Below are positions 42,040 to 53,937 of a stretch of DNA of 64,000 nucleotides, piece after piece. Below the pieces are notes generated by a model. That model was not told the origin of the DNA. It ran no database searches and saw only the letters and a list, made by a program, of their open reading frames with translations. The stretch's first letter is position 1. Each line of letters starts with the position of its first letter. The position numbers and the translations under genes are program-made. Origin of the DNA: Linum tenue (lineage: Eukaryota > Streptophyta > Magnoliopsida > Malpighiales > Linaceae); the NCBI GenBank assembly GCA_946122785.1, contig CAMGYJ010000010.1, forward strand, positions 13,119,467-13,183,466, in the 5' to 3' direction.

Positions 42040-43935
42040 GATATTTGATAGCGATATACTTTGGGTTTTTTTTTTTTAATGTTCTTAATCTTATTGGTTC
42101 CAATTAATGATTTATTGATTCTTTCTCTGTAAGCTGTATATTTATGGGCGATTCCTTGGTTTACTTTCCTAATGCATTGTTCAAAAATGGAACGATATTG
42201 GTTTTGGTTTGCTAGTTTATGCGTCTCCATTGGTGATATTTGTAGATTTTAATATGTCTAATTGGGAATGACATATCTTTTGGTAATTTTTTTTTTGGTG
42301 GACGTACATCCTATTTACCGTATTGAGTTGTAACATAAATCATCTCACATTAGGAGTGGGCAAGTGGTGCGGTTGGACCCACCGTATCGACTTAGATCGC
42401 ACCGCATCGCATGCTATTTGGACCGCACCACATGTTTGTTCGCAATTCAATTGGTGCGTTCCGACTGCACCGTTTAAATAAGCAGTTTGGTGCGATTTTG
42501 GACCGCAACGCATATTTGACCATAATTTAATATGGACTATACATATAATTGGATGGACAAGTTTCAATTCAATTTCTACACTTATCGCCCATACTTTTAA
42601 GGGCTGTAACTTCTACTTTTAGGTTGACCTTTTATAGGTATGATTATATGGATGGTACTAGATAATTGTTTTGATATAACAATTAAGTTTAAGTATACTG
42701 ATTTTTATATTCAAGATGACATGTTGAGTTGGTTCGACAAATCAAATTTTATCTCTTCATTTCCTCTTGAAGAAATTTGTTAGTAGAGTTCTTCATTTCT
42801 CTAATCCTATTGTTTCAAAACGAATCTAAACCACTGATGCCATTGAGCTGCATTAAATAAAAATCTTTGGATCTTTCTATATTGAAATTCTCTTAATTAA
42901 AACGTTAGTCGATACTATTTTGCTGAAATCACTATTCTTGTTGTTTCAAAATGAATCTAAACCATCTTTTGGTCTCCTGTTCGACGACCCTTCTGTGCTT
43001 TGCGCACAAGACAGGAAAAGTGAAACCCATGTCACGATAACTAATTAATAAACAATTAGTCCATAGTCCAATTTCCAAAACCAATGGCATGCTAAATATT
43101 AGTTTTAGTTAACATTTTACCGAATAAAAGATAATTTTGGTTTGAACTTTCAAATAAAATAGTTTTTCTCGAATTTTGACAGAAGTAGACAAATTTTTGG
43201 CCCAAAATTTGGTTGACAGTTAATATTGACGGTCAAACATTTCACAAAAGATAGTTTTGACTGAATTTTGGAATAAATGAACAAATTTTAGCTTGAAATA
43301 AATGATGTGAAAACCACATTGGAACCACCTCAGCATATTATAATGAGTCATAGAGGAAAGAAATATTTGACCGTCAGTATTAACGGTCGACCTAAATTTC
43401 GGGTCAAATTTGTTAATTTCTTCCAAAATTGAAATGAAACTGCCTTATTTGAAAATTACGGCAAAAAATGTGTTTTATGTCAAATTTCATGTCAAAATAA
43501 GCTATTAACCCCTTTTTTGTCGAAATGTATTATCCCTTTTAGTTAAATACAAATTTTTAAAGTCCTAACCTTTAGTAGATTTGTTGGATATGATTTATCA
43601 ATTAAATATTGAAAATATTTTATTTTATGAATATAAATACTATTTGTTCATGAATGTAAAAAAAAAATTGACTTTGGAAATACTTTCATTCTCATGTGTA
43701 TCTAGGACACACTTAAAATATGATCAATTCCAAAATTGTGGAGGTTATTCTACGGCCTACGGGGCATGATAGATACCAGTTAATGTCATTAACATTCTAC
43801 TCGATGCTGCAAAATCTACAAATTTTGGAAGTGAATGATTTTGGGTTAACATGAAATTCTTATCGTTTTAATTTATGTTTTTTGTTGCATTTTATAAGTG
43901 AGGAGTTAAAAAAAAACAAATATATTCCATAATCA
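42040..43935. other. Intergenic DNA downstream of the peroxidase
   Basis: The first 150 bp is probably the peroxidase 3' UTR. Near 42350-42500 a GTGCGGT/ACCGCACC-rich patch begins aggagtgggcaa, similar in style to the MITEs at 35004 and 46915, but the right end is unclear. A separate inverted repeat is listed at 43148-43452. Nothing else is recognised. Confidence 0.4.
43148..43452. repeat. MITE-like inverted repeat
   Basis: Arms of about 95 bp at 43148-43242 and 43362-43452 are imperfect inverted copies (caaataaaatag, acaaatttttggcc, gttaatattgacggtcaaa against their complements). The centre is AT-rich. No convincing target duplication was found. Confidence 0.6.
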
Positions 43936-43949
43936 TTGCTTTGTGATAA

Positions 43950-44507
43950 AAGCAGTGTTGTTAAAGCCGAACTGAGCCGGCCGGCCGGACCGCTAAAGCC
44001 GCCACCCGATCGTAAAACCGGATCGGATCAGCTATTTTATCGTTATGGGTTTTTACAGCGGCCGAGGCGGTTAACCGCTCGAGCCAGTCGCACGGTTTCC
44101 CCCTTCCGGCCGTTTTGTTCACTTAAGAAAAAATTGAAAATTGAAATCGAGAAGGGCAAGGGAAATCATGGGTCTGGGGCAGCCAAACAAAACCCTAATC
44201 TAATTCATTTCATTTCTTCATCTTCGACCCTAGAACAAACTATAGAGGGAGAAGAGCGGCGCCACCCTGCCGCCGTCAACACCTCTTGTCCCGGCGTTGG
44301 CGCTTCCCGACAACATCGCCATCCCCAGTCGCCATCGCATCGCCACCGCATCGCCATCGCCAGTGCTTGTCGTAGCAAGCAGTTCCCCGCTCTCGGCGCT
44401 TCCGTCCCGTCGCCATCGTCTCAAGCAGATCCCCGCTAAGCTTCCCTGTCTCACCAGAGGCTTGGATTGATTCCGAGCCATTTCGCGGATTGGGACGAGG
44501 AAGAGCA
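43950..44507. other. Possible hAT-like transposon leader
   Basis: The word gcagtgttgttaaagc near 43951 resembles a hAT terminal repeat. GC-rich ccggccgg words and a leader-like stretch (accctaatctaattc) follow. The plus-strand open frame at 43936-44439 is Ser/Arg/His-rich low complexity and is probably not a protein. No right terminus was found up to 45300, so the call is weak. Confidence 0.3.
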
Positions 44508-44914
44508 TGTTATAAACGCGCTGCTACGGATCGGGAAATTGCCGGAATCGACAAAGCAAGAATACGAGAGCGAGAATCGAAAACCACAGACACACGATTT
44601 ACGTGGTTCACTAACACGATGTGTGTTAGCTACGTCCACGGGCGAGAGAGAGCCAGTTTCACTATATCGAGGAGATTACAGATTACAGAGGAGTATGAGA
44701 AGTATTTATAGCACTTCTCCATGTGGGTCTAAACCTAATCCAATCTGACAAAGAAAACGGTTACAAACCAGGCGCAGAACCCGAACCCAAATAACATTGA
44801 GCCCATACACCGTGGGCGGGGGGCGTTGCCCCTGGACCCCACTCGCTGACCGGGCAGCGAGACCCCCGATTACCAGTCGTAGCGGTTGATAGTCCGATTC
44901 AAGTCATATCAACA
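44508..44914 (+). repeat. Solo LTR (407 bp)
   Basis: It begins TGTTATAAACGCGCTG, ends CATATCAACA and is flanked by GAGCA at 44503-44507 and 44915-44919. There is no internal region, so it is a solo LTR left by recombination. A shortened relative lies at 40354-40532. It sits in a sequence that resumes with the same GAGCA word. Confidence 0.88.
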
Positions 44915-44919
44915 GAGCA

Positions 44920-45226
44920 TTTACGGGTTAAGAAAGGATGAGGAAGAATTGAATGTGGTGATGGGTTTTTGAGAATTTGCAGAAGGCGATAGCGGCTGAA
45001 AAATGAAAATAGATGGCGGTGGGAGAGGAGGAAGGAGAGTGGGAGGGGGGACAGGGGAAGCGGAAGGAAGGAGAGTGAGGGGTGGGGAAGCGGCGTTGCC
45101 GCTTAGGATTAGGTTAGGGTTTGTTTTTAGTTGCTATATATATGTTGTGTAGAATTACTAAATGGTACCTGAAATTATCATTTTTACTCATTAAATTATC
45201 AGATTATTACTTTATGTGTGTTCTGC
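44920..45226. other. G-rich then AT-rich DNA, no gene
   Basis: A purine-rich block (gggaggggggacaggggaagcgg and similar) at about 45010-45100 could form G-quadruplexes. Then the sequence becomes AT-rich. No recognised ORF. Confidence 0.35.
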
Positions 45227-45309
45227 TATGATATTATTGTTTATAAGGTACCGATTCTCTAACGGTTTTTTATGATATTATTGTTTATAAGGTACCGATT
45301 CTCTAACGA
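45227..45309. repeat. 44-bp tandem duplication
   Basis: The unit tatgatattattg...ggtaccgattctctaacg is present at 45227 and again at 45271, nearly identical. Confidence 0.85.
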
Positions 45310-45444
45310 TTAACCTGTATCTTTTCGGTGATGCAAATGAACGCAGTGTTATTAGTGGATAAGCATGTATTGTTTTGTTTAGTCGATGAATCAGTTAGGA
45401 TGTCAGATAATTATTTGATGTATATTCCTTTTTACTTTTTTCAG

Positions 45445-46032
45445 TTATTGAATAATTTGGATTCTTTTGTTGTACTTTTTCCGGTTGTAATTGTTGTTTA
45501 TGTCACAGTTCCTGTCGGAGTTGTACTCGCCCAGAAATCCGGCCGGAAGCCCCAAGCAGTCGTTGATGATCCCCTCTATCAGTGACCCCGTCTTGCTCAG
45601 GCGCGAGAAAACCTCCTCCGCGACCTCCCCGAGGTCGGGAGGGCGGGTGAGGGTGACGTTGAAGGGGGAGGAAGGAGGGAACATGAGAAGGTACTCGTTC
45701 TTGTCCGGAGAGTGGAGCGGCTGGCGGTTGTATCCGGCGGGCAAAGGAGCAACCGGTGGGGCGCTGAACTTGCGCTTCTCGTCGTCGGAGAAGTTGAAAA
45801 ATGTGGAGGAGAGTTGGAGGGCTCGGTCCATGAGTGTGGTGGGGACGCCGTGGTTGATGATCTGGAAGAAGCCGTACTCCGAGCATGCTTCCTTCACCGC
45901 CTCCATCGCCGCCTTCTTCTTCTTCCCCGTCTCGTCGGCGGCGGTTAAGAAAGGGGAGAGGTCGACGACGGGGATCCCAGCTGATGATGATGATGATGAG
46001 CTGCCGCCACTAGATTGCACCATGATCTCCAC
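45445..46032 (-). pseudogene. 2-oxoglutarate/Fe(II) dioxygenase, N-terminal half only
   Basis: From the ATG at 46032 the frame shows a Ser-rich start, then IPVVDLSPFL, EACSEYGFFQIINHGVP and LSSTFFNFSDDEKRKF. This is the DIOX_N domain of plant 2-oxoglutarate-dependent dioxygenases. Similarity continues to LPAGFLGEYNSDRN near 45510, after which the sequence becomes AT-rich and Asn/Lys-coding. The catalytic double-stranded beta-helix with the His-x-Asp...His iron ligands and the Arg for 2-oxoglutarate are absent, and no further exon is seen in the 3 kb downstream. It is therefore a truncated, inactive gene, or a first exon whose remainder was displaced. No clear splice donor stands at the break. 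Confidence 0.75.
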
Positions 46033-46906
46033 GGGTTAGTAGCTGCCGGCCGGCTAGAGGGTTTCGCGGAAGGTTGGAGACTCAGCTGCGCTGGTTACAC
46101 ACACTAGTATTAGTATATGTACAAAGTTGGTGTGACCCGTGACCAGACGCAAGACAAAATTTAAAAAAAAAAACAGCCCATTAAACCTGAGAAACAGTGG
46201 AGCCACAAATAAATTTATATTATATATGCAAGTACTGTGTAGACTGTAGGGTATGTTACATATTCATTCATCGTGCATTTATGTCTTTAACTAAATTTGG
46301 TATTTTGATTTTGAGTAGGGCAGGACTTAAGAGGTGATATGAAAAGATTTTTTCTACTTTTCTAATTGATTTATATTTTTTCGTTTTAACTTGTATTTTA
46401 ATTTTTTTTTACAAATTTAAGGGGTTTGTTGTGATCTAGAAAATAATATTCATTGTCGATATATTTCGAGCAATTTTTTCATACCATCAATTATCACTTG
46501 TTACCACTTTTGTATTCCCTGGTAATACCTTCGTTTTTAACTCAAAATTTGAAAATCTTGCACAAAATAAACGGGTTTATCATGATTTATTGTGGTCTAA
46601 ATATTTCAAAGAATTTTATTTTTCAATATATCAGTCTATACCACCCTTCTACATGTTTCATAATGGTGGTAGACGGTGGTGAAAGGTGGTTAATGCCTTA
46701 ATGGTGATTAATATATTCCTACTATTATGTATAAATCAATATATAATAAGATAATTCATATTATTATTGTATACACTGGTAGCGTCAAATTTTTTCTTCA
46801 AAGAGATCATTTTAAAAAATACAATTAATCTGATTTTTCTTACAAAAATTTAAATTTTAAATTAAAAGGAAAGAAATAACTCAATAAAGTTGGCAAAAGC
46901 TGTGCT
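46033..46906. other. AT-rich intergenic DNA with dispersed repeat
   Basis: Upstream of the dioxygenase fragment a tatatataat word (near 46213 on the minus strand) could be its TATA box. The stretch at 46490-46660 is an inverted relative of 26690-26890. No gene is recognised. Confidence 0.4.
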
Positions 46907-46914
46907 CGTAACAG

Positions 46915-47451
46915 TAGGGGTGGGCATTCGGTCGGTTCGGTTTCGACCGAACCGAAATTATGAATACCGGGTCCCCGAATTCTCTCAAACCTCAAACCGA
47001 ATTCGAACCGAATTACAATTCGGTTCGGTCGGTTTAAGCCGAATTATAATTCGGTTTGGTTCGTTTTTCACCCAAAATCGAATTTGTTAAAGTACTTGTA
47101 TCTTCTCACTTTTAAATCATTTTTAACCCAAATATAAACAATAAATATGTAATTATATGCATCATCAATGATAAAATCAAACTTTTCAATACATAAGTCA
47201 TAAAACATTTCAAATATTTAAGTCTAAAAACAACTACAAACATAAAAATCCACCATTTGGAGCTTGCAATTATAGTATTTCGGTTTTTCGGTCGGAAATT
47301 CGGAAATTCGGTTCGGTTGAGAGAACCCTGGTTTCCGAACTATCCATATTTTCCTTCCGAATTCCGAACCGAATAGCATTAATTCGGTTTCGGTTCTGTT
47401 TAATTCGGTTTCGGTTCGGTTCGGGTTTACCGAACCGTTTGCCCACCCCTA
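46915..47451. mobile_element. hAT-type MITE, second family member
   Basis: Terminal repeats TAGGGGTGGGC and GCCCACCCCTA, flanked by the 8-bp duplication CGTAACAG (46907-46914 and 47452-47459). The ends are rich in cggttcgg/ccgaaccg words and the middle is AT-rich. Length 537 bp. Confidence 0.88.
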
Positions 47452-47718
47452 CGTAACAGGCTGACAGCTACTGCTTGGACGGTGGAAGCATGAAATATAA
47501 TGATACTGTTTTTTGAACGGATGATTCTTACTGTGTTTGGTCGCCCGCTTTATCAAACAACATTATCCCGTCTGGCGTCTGTCTCGACGCATTTTTTCGA
47601 TATTCCTTTTTTTTTTTGGTAGAGCATCTTTATCACCTACCGGCTACCGTATATGTTTGTCGATATTTAAGCTTTAGCGGAGAGCCAAAGCATTCATAGT
47701 ATCCGTCCATATTTTACA

Positions 47719-48327
47719 CAGGGATGGGAATGGGTAGGGTCGGGTGCGGGTGCGGGTGCGCGTTACTTTATATCAATTCTTAACTTGCTGGGTAGAACCC
47801 TTCTAAAATACCTGATCAAATAACCATCGGGTATGAAAATTATATAATCATATCCCACCCATCGGGTAACCACGGATATTCGGGTAACCATGGATACGAA
47901 TTCTAAATTATGAACTTATACACATATATGCACATACATACTGTTGTCTGTTAAAAATTCTCAATACTTGTAACTGTTCTAGTTTCAACAATCCACACAA
48001 ATAAAAACAACAAACACATAATAATTGTTATTGCTTCTACAATCCACACAAAAATAATAATCGTCTACATCTTCATCATCAATAATGGTAGTTAAACTCA
48101 ATTTCTCAAGCTAAACTAAATTTCTCAAGGGAAATTGACCCTTTGGTTAGCGGGGCGGGTATAACGGGGCGGGTATTATCGATTACCATACCCGTACCCT
48201 ACCCTTTATTTTGAAACCGGGTATTACCCGTACCCGCCCCTTAACCCGTTAAAGCGGATAACTACCCTCGTTGACCTGTTACGGTCGGGTAGGGTACCCA
48301 TGGTTACAGGTTGAATTGACATCCCTA
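47719..48327. mobile_element. hAT-type MITE, third family member
   Basis: The left end CAGGGATGGG and right end CATCCCTA are inverted repeats. The flanks attttaca (47711-47718) and atttttaca (48328-48336) match except for one T. The inside has cgggtgcggg words on the left and gggtacccgtaccc-like words on the right. Confidence 0.75.
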
Positions 48328-49012
48328 ATTTTTACATACAAGAATCTACTTTTATGCTAGTACAGACAGCTAGTACAGCAGTCTTGTTAGACGATGTATA
48401 ATAGGATTCGCTTTTCATTTAGAAGTAGAACTGCATATTTTTGGACATAGAACTGCATGTTATTGAAATAGCAAACACAACAACCCGTAACAATACGACT
48501 GTCGATCAAAAACTAAACTGGGTCACAGCAGACCCACTGCCATGTTCAAGACATAACTGCAGATAAATTAGATTATGGCAAGATTCTATTACACGATATA
48601 GTAGAAGATAAAAATGGACATCGTTCTAGTTATCTTCTTGCACAGCTTCACAAACTGGCACCAGAGTATAAGCCAACATATTCGTAACTCATAACCATAT
48701 CTGGACTGTCAGGGAGGAACCAGGAAAAAAAAAAGAGAGGAAAGGATGCTTCGTCCAAAGAGGAACAAAACAGGGAGCCCTTGTCTGAGAACAATGTATA
48801 AGGTAACTACAGACTCATATCGAAACTGCCTACACGGTAGATAGAGCGAGAGAGAGATCTATGACGACTACTACTGTAGGAAATTAATAGTTGGTTAACC
48901 TCCCTATTGACCAGATACTCGAGCAATCATCCGTTTCAACAGAAACCACCGCCACTTTACACAGAAGGCCCCAAGCCATGCACACCGCCAACTCAAATTG
49001 CATGCTTCCCTT

Positions 49013-52000
49013 CTACTCATCACCTTCTTCCTCATCTTCCCCGTCATCTTCATCCTCATCTTGTTCGTCATCATCTTCTTCAGAGTCATCCCCTTCCTTA
49101 TCCTGCAACGATAACTAGGAAACATGAGAAATCAGGACAGCAGAGAAGGGGTACACCAATATCACATCAGACAAGGCAAGATTAACACTGGCCAACCAAT
49201 TAAACAACGGTTATTTGTATCCATGATAACACCATCCAAGACATAAACCAGACATCGGAGATGGCCAAAGATGTTCAGCCAAGAAAAGTCATACTAGTCA
49301 CGAACTACAACACCAGTATACCAGCGTATATTGCAGGTTTCAAGAGGATATCTCCATTTGGTGAATTTCACCAGGACTGGAGGAACAGTGTACAGTCAAG
49401 AAAAGTCATGCTAGTCACGAACTACAACACTAGTATACCAGACTAAATTGCAAACAAATCGGCAGGTTTTAAGAGAATATCTTCATTTGGTGCACTTCAC
49501 CAGGACTGGAGGAACTATGTACACTTGCAAAATATAATAAATGCGGCAAAACTCAAGTACTACAGCAACTACGAATGAGTAATTTGAATGAGATACCAAT
49601 ATGAAACTAACCCATGTATACTTGAGAATCTAGCCGTGAAAAAAAATGCAATATTGATCATTAAGTTTCTACCAGAACACCTACACTACATAGGGTAAGG
49701 TTTCGAGAAAAAATTTATTGATCATAACTATTTATTTCCAAGAAACATTTTGACTATTTAGAGGTGGCTTTTAGCTTTAAAAAAAAAAAAAGAACAGTAG
49801 AATAGTGCTTCCAAAACTATAGATTTAAGATAATGCATTTTTATGAGTTATCAAGCACACTCAGAATATTTGGACAATCAGCCACCTCAGACAACACCAC
49901 TAGAATTATTGTGGGGTATTTAAAAAATTTAGTACTTTAATGGTGCCCCCTAAAACACTTAATGTTTTACATAATGAGGGACCTCCGGAGAAGTCCAAAC
50001 AAGCGTCAGCCACAATAAATGCCAATCATGCTGGCAGGTGCTTCTCGCTGATACCCCTCATCAATGGGTATTCTTCACAATGGAGGACGGTGAGATTTGA
50101 ACCAGGAGTCTACCCAGCCAAAGCCACCGCCTTCATCGTTGTTGCCCCCTTAAAACACTTTTTAAGTCATGTAAAACAAAACGGAAGTGATAAAATTTGT
50201 TTACCCCTTCTTCAGCATCATCCCCCTCAAACTCCTCTTCATCGGCCTCCTGCATTGGAACATTAACAAATGTGTCACCTCAAGAAGCACTTGTTGAAAT
50301 AGCAGGAGTAAAAGAATAGAAAATTACATTGTTGAAATAGGAGAGAGGATTAGGCCATAAATCTTCCTTGATGATCTCTGCAATCTGCAAGATCATTAAC
50401 AACTTGAGGGAAAGAGGCAACAAGTAGAAGGAAAAATATGAAAAACCACAACCCCGTCCAGCAAAAGCAAATGAAACAGATGAACTGTACCTCATCTTGC
50501 ATATCATCCATCATGTCTTTTGGTTGAGTATTAGAAAACCAGGTAAAGAAACTGCATTCAAAGAATAAATTAGTCATGCACTGACCTTGAAACCCAGATA
50601 ACAGTGTTCATTTAACAATGCAATAATAGGGAAGTAGCAGATTTCTTGTTGAACATAATACATAAAGAAACTCTCCTTTATGCTTTCATAAACAACTTAA
50701 GAGACAATAACTGTGGCAAATGATGAATATTGCACAGGGATTACAAATGATTCTGTTTAACAGAACATTGAGCATAGGGATCAACCACATTTCTCTCAAC
50801 TCAAAAGGAATATGACGTCATTTTTCTCACCACTCGGATCATTCTACTTCAAGGTTAAGGCTCAACTAAACATAGAGAATATGGAAACAAACCTCTCCTC
50901 GGCCAAAGGCCTCTTGTTGCCTTTCTTCTCATGACTAACCCCATTAGGCAGGCCCTTCACAAGTCAAATTGATGTCACATCGTTAAGGCAAGAGCAAAGC
51001 AGGACCTCAAAACTTCAAAAGATGAAAGCAATAAACTCACCATGCCTTCCTTCCACTTGATTGGGGTAGCAGTAATTTCTGTTGTTCCTTCGTCTAGGAA
51101 GGTAAAAGTCTTTGTGAGCTTTGTATCTTCAAAATAAGGATTGGACTCAAAGTTCTGCAGTGAGAAGGTACCACATAAGTAGCTATCGCAAGGGAAACAG
51201 TAGCTGTTGAACAGACTAAAACAGAAGGAGAAAGTAAACTTACAAATGTGATGGAGTAGCCTGATTTTACATCTTTGAAGTCTTCCACTTCCAAAGAAGT
51301 CAGATGTTTAAATACCTATCAGGTATAAATAACAGAACAGGTAAAATACAACTGCAGAAGTACCACTTAAAAAGTATCGTATTGAAGTTCAAAATGTCAA
51401 ATAGATGTGAAAACCAAGTATCCAGATCAAGCAGGATAGGGAATATTGACAACTGGGTATCCAGTTCAAGTAGGATAGGGCATCACACCTTTTGATCTTC
51501 CTCATTGAGAAGATTCCCAAGTGCAGGATGGCTTAAAAACTGCACATTACCAGGAGTGAATCCATTAGCGAGTTCTCAATAAATTTTCAGCTAAAATTCA
51601 TCTATGCGAAGAAGTCTGAAATTTCAAGAAATACTCACAGCTGTCAACCAGAAGTCGGGAATGGACTTGATGATATCATTTCGCTTGTCATAGACTGGCT
51701 TGCGAACCTCGTTGTATTTCTGCTCAACTTCCAACACCTTATCACTTGCCTCTTCATTGATCTAGAGAGAGACAACAAGAGAAGATGTGAATTCAAAACC
51801 GACAATTTTCAAATCCGAAACCCTAGAAAATTGACATATGAAACTTCAGTGCATCAGCTAACACTATACCATGGGCAATGCAGGGGAAGCCAGTATTATC
51901 AACAAGCAGAAAGGGCAATGGCAAACAAGGAACAAAATCAAGCTTAAACCTCAAAAGTTAGAAGACATCCGGTCTAAGAGAACTCTGGCTTCAAAACCAT

Positions 52001-52764
52001 CAGAAATCATTGCTACCAGGTCACATATTAAAGTGGCTCCAGTCTTTTGAGATAGATATTTCCATATTAAATTCAAGCAAACAAGCAGGTCTAACTAAAT
52101 AAACGAACAGCACAAAAAAAAAAACTGGAACACTGGGTTTGTCTACAAGACAAACCAACGAGCGGAATACACAAATACAATGCATCATTTCGGAGGTCCA
52201 ATTTCACAGCTTTGCCAATGTGAAAGGCAAAACCTATATGAGAATGGCCCTATTTTACAGCCAAAAACAAAAATAATTTATGTGCCGTCAGCAACTTCAA
52301 TACTTCATAATTCCAAAAACAAACGAAAAGAGAGAAACACGAACGAATCACAAAGCCAACGAGGGCAATGATTACTCCTTTGAGACTAAAAATACCCTAA
52401 AATAGACAAGAGGACGGTGATAACTCTGTCATCGAGCTGAATTGTATAGCTCAGCTCCATCAGGTAACTTCAAAAGTAAAAAATTTCATCTCAAAATTCA
52501 CCAATTTCTCGACATTCCACCCCAAGAGGCCATAATTAAATCCGCAAAAACCATGCAACCCGAAAGAAGACTCAAGAACACACACCCTTACACATGAAGA
52601 ACCCATATAAAAACATGTTGAGCAACCGTATACCGCACCTTTTCAAGCTCATCTTGGATTTCCTGGAGCTTCTCGATGGAGAGAACCAGCTCCTCATCGA
52701 TATGGTGATTCTCCTCCTCGCCGCTCTTCTCCACCTTCAACTTCTTCCCCTTGTCAGCCACCAT
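49013..52764 (-). CDS. NRP1: NAP1-related histone chaperone (NRP/SET family)
   Basis: Ten exons join without a break: 52764-52639, 51761-51639, 51539-51489, 51315-51244, 51154-51041, 50954-50893, 50551-50491, 50384-50328, 50249-50205 and 49102-49013. All introns are GT-AG. The 266-residue product begins [13 protein letters not shown]. It has the dimerisation helix ([20 protein letters not shown]), the NAP-fold core ([67 protein letters not shown] and [10 protein letters not shown]) and an acidic C-terminal tail of Asp/Glu. This is the plant NRP1/NRP2 protein, a nuclear chaperone of histones H2A-H2B acting in chromatin assembly and genome stability. Nothing is broken. NRP1 and NRP2 cannot be told apart here. 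Intron 9 (1.1 kb) carries a SINE and a tandem duplication. Confidence 0.95.
49281..49515. repeat. 117-bp tandem duplication in NRP intron 9
   Basis: The segment starting aagaaaagtcat (49281) recurs at 49398 with aactacaacac, agtatacca, tcatttggtg and caccaggactggagg in the same order. The second copy has a small insertion. Confidence 0.85.
49961..50142 (-). mobile_element. tRNA-derived SINE in NRP intron 9
   Basis: On the minus strand a pol III A-box-like TGGCTTTGGCTGGG (50126-50113) and a B-box GGTTCAAATCTC (50103-50092) are spaced as in tRNA-derived SINEs. A 17-18-bp direct repeat (tgccccctaaaacactt, 49944-49960; the same with one extra T at 50143-50160) flanks 182 bp, as expected for target-primed insertion. 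The element has the same orientation as the gene. There is no clear A tail. Confidence 0.68.
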
Positions 52765-53615
52765 TTTTCTTACGCTCTAAGAGAAATACGAAACCCCTGA
52801 AGCGTAAGTCTCCCCTCTCTACTCGCTCGGGCTTTTGCTCAATTTACTAAAACCCTAGTGGCCGTTTATTCTCTGCTCCCGTCGAGGGTGATGTGCAAAG
52901 CGAAGGCAGAGAAGGGGAAGAAAAGGGGGTTAGGGTTTTGGGAGGTTTTATCAGCCGGGTAGCGAGGGCATTAGTCCGGAAATGTTGAGGCAATGGTGAA
53001 CGACACGTACGATAGGGGGGTACTTCAGTCCGTTCAAACTTCATAGGTTGTTTGTGGCGGGGTATTTTGGTAACTTTAATAGGCGGTTCCACCTGTTGCC
53101 GGTTGGACATCATATTAGTCAAGTGTCGGGTTAGATATTTCCGGAGAGAGCGAGCCGGCAATTACTAAGTGGAGTCCCCAAATCTGGTCCATTTGTGGAT
53201 GTTTTCAAGTTTCTACCTTGTTTATAAAGAGGCCTATTTATACAGAAGCCTGATCGGATCCCCGATAAAATGAAAAGTACGTGAATCTGAAATTCTAGGG
53301 AGCCGATTACAGAAGCTGGATCCGATCCCCGATTACATTATCATTATCAAGGAGCGGTTACGGTGATTACTACAAAAATCGTGGTTACTAAGAGTAAATT
53401 GGATATGGAAAAATAAATTATATTAATTAATTTATTAATAAATTACATTTTAAGTAGTTACAAAAATCTATTAATTAAAATTCTCTCTTTTTCTCTCACT
53501 TCCTTGATCTCCAGCCAAATCTTCTTTCCATATTTTTCTCAATCTTTCTGGGAAAAAAAACATGAAATCAGTACCAATCTATTAGACAACCACTACACGA
53601 AAACTATCATTGCAT
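52765..53615. other. NRP promoter side and repeat-like DNA
   Basis: The NRP 5' UTR and promoter should occupy about 52765-53160; no strong TATA box is seen. From 53225 to 53400 short words (gatcggatccccgat, ttacggtgattac) recur and reappear near 54620-54660, suggesting a small dispersed repeat with uncertain ends. Confidence 0.4.
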
Positions 53616-53731
53616 AAATAAATCTATACCATTACACGAAAACTACCAATATAAACAATCAATACCATTGTAGAAATAAATCTATACCATTACACGAAAA
53701 CTACCAATATAAACAACCTATACCATTGCAT
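53616..53731. repeat. 58-bp tandem duplication
   Basis: Two copies starting aaataaatctatacc at 53616 and 53674, with aaaactaccaatataaac in each. A partial third copy precedes them. Confidence 0.85.
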
Positions 53732-53937
53732 ATATGAAGAGAATTATGAACATTGAGGTTTGAACCAATATCATTAGACTTTGAAGAACTACCAGACTAG
53801 CATTGCTAATACTAATACACGTGTAATGAACCAATACCAATCTAAAGTGTCACACTACCAAACAAAAATGAATGAATATCATGTTGTTATCATAACGTTT
53901 CATCACAACCGAAACACCCTCTGGCCGCCGCCGTCGT

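Noticed and set aside
43936..44439. 167-codon plus-strand open frame
   Set aside because: Low-complexity Ser/Arg/His/Pro sequence in a transposon-like leader with no recognisable domain.
45328..45585. 85-codon plus-strand ORF with a hydrophobic stretch
   Set aside because: It overlaps the dioxygenase fragment and the AT-rich break; the hydrophobic run reflects T-rich DNA.
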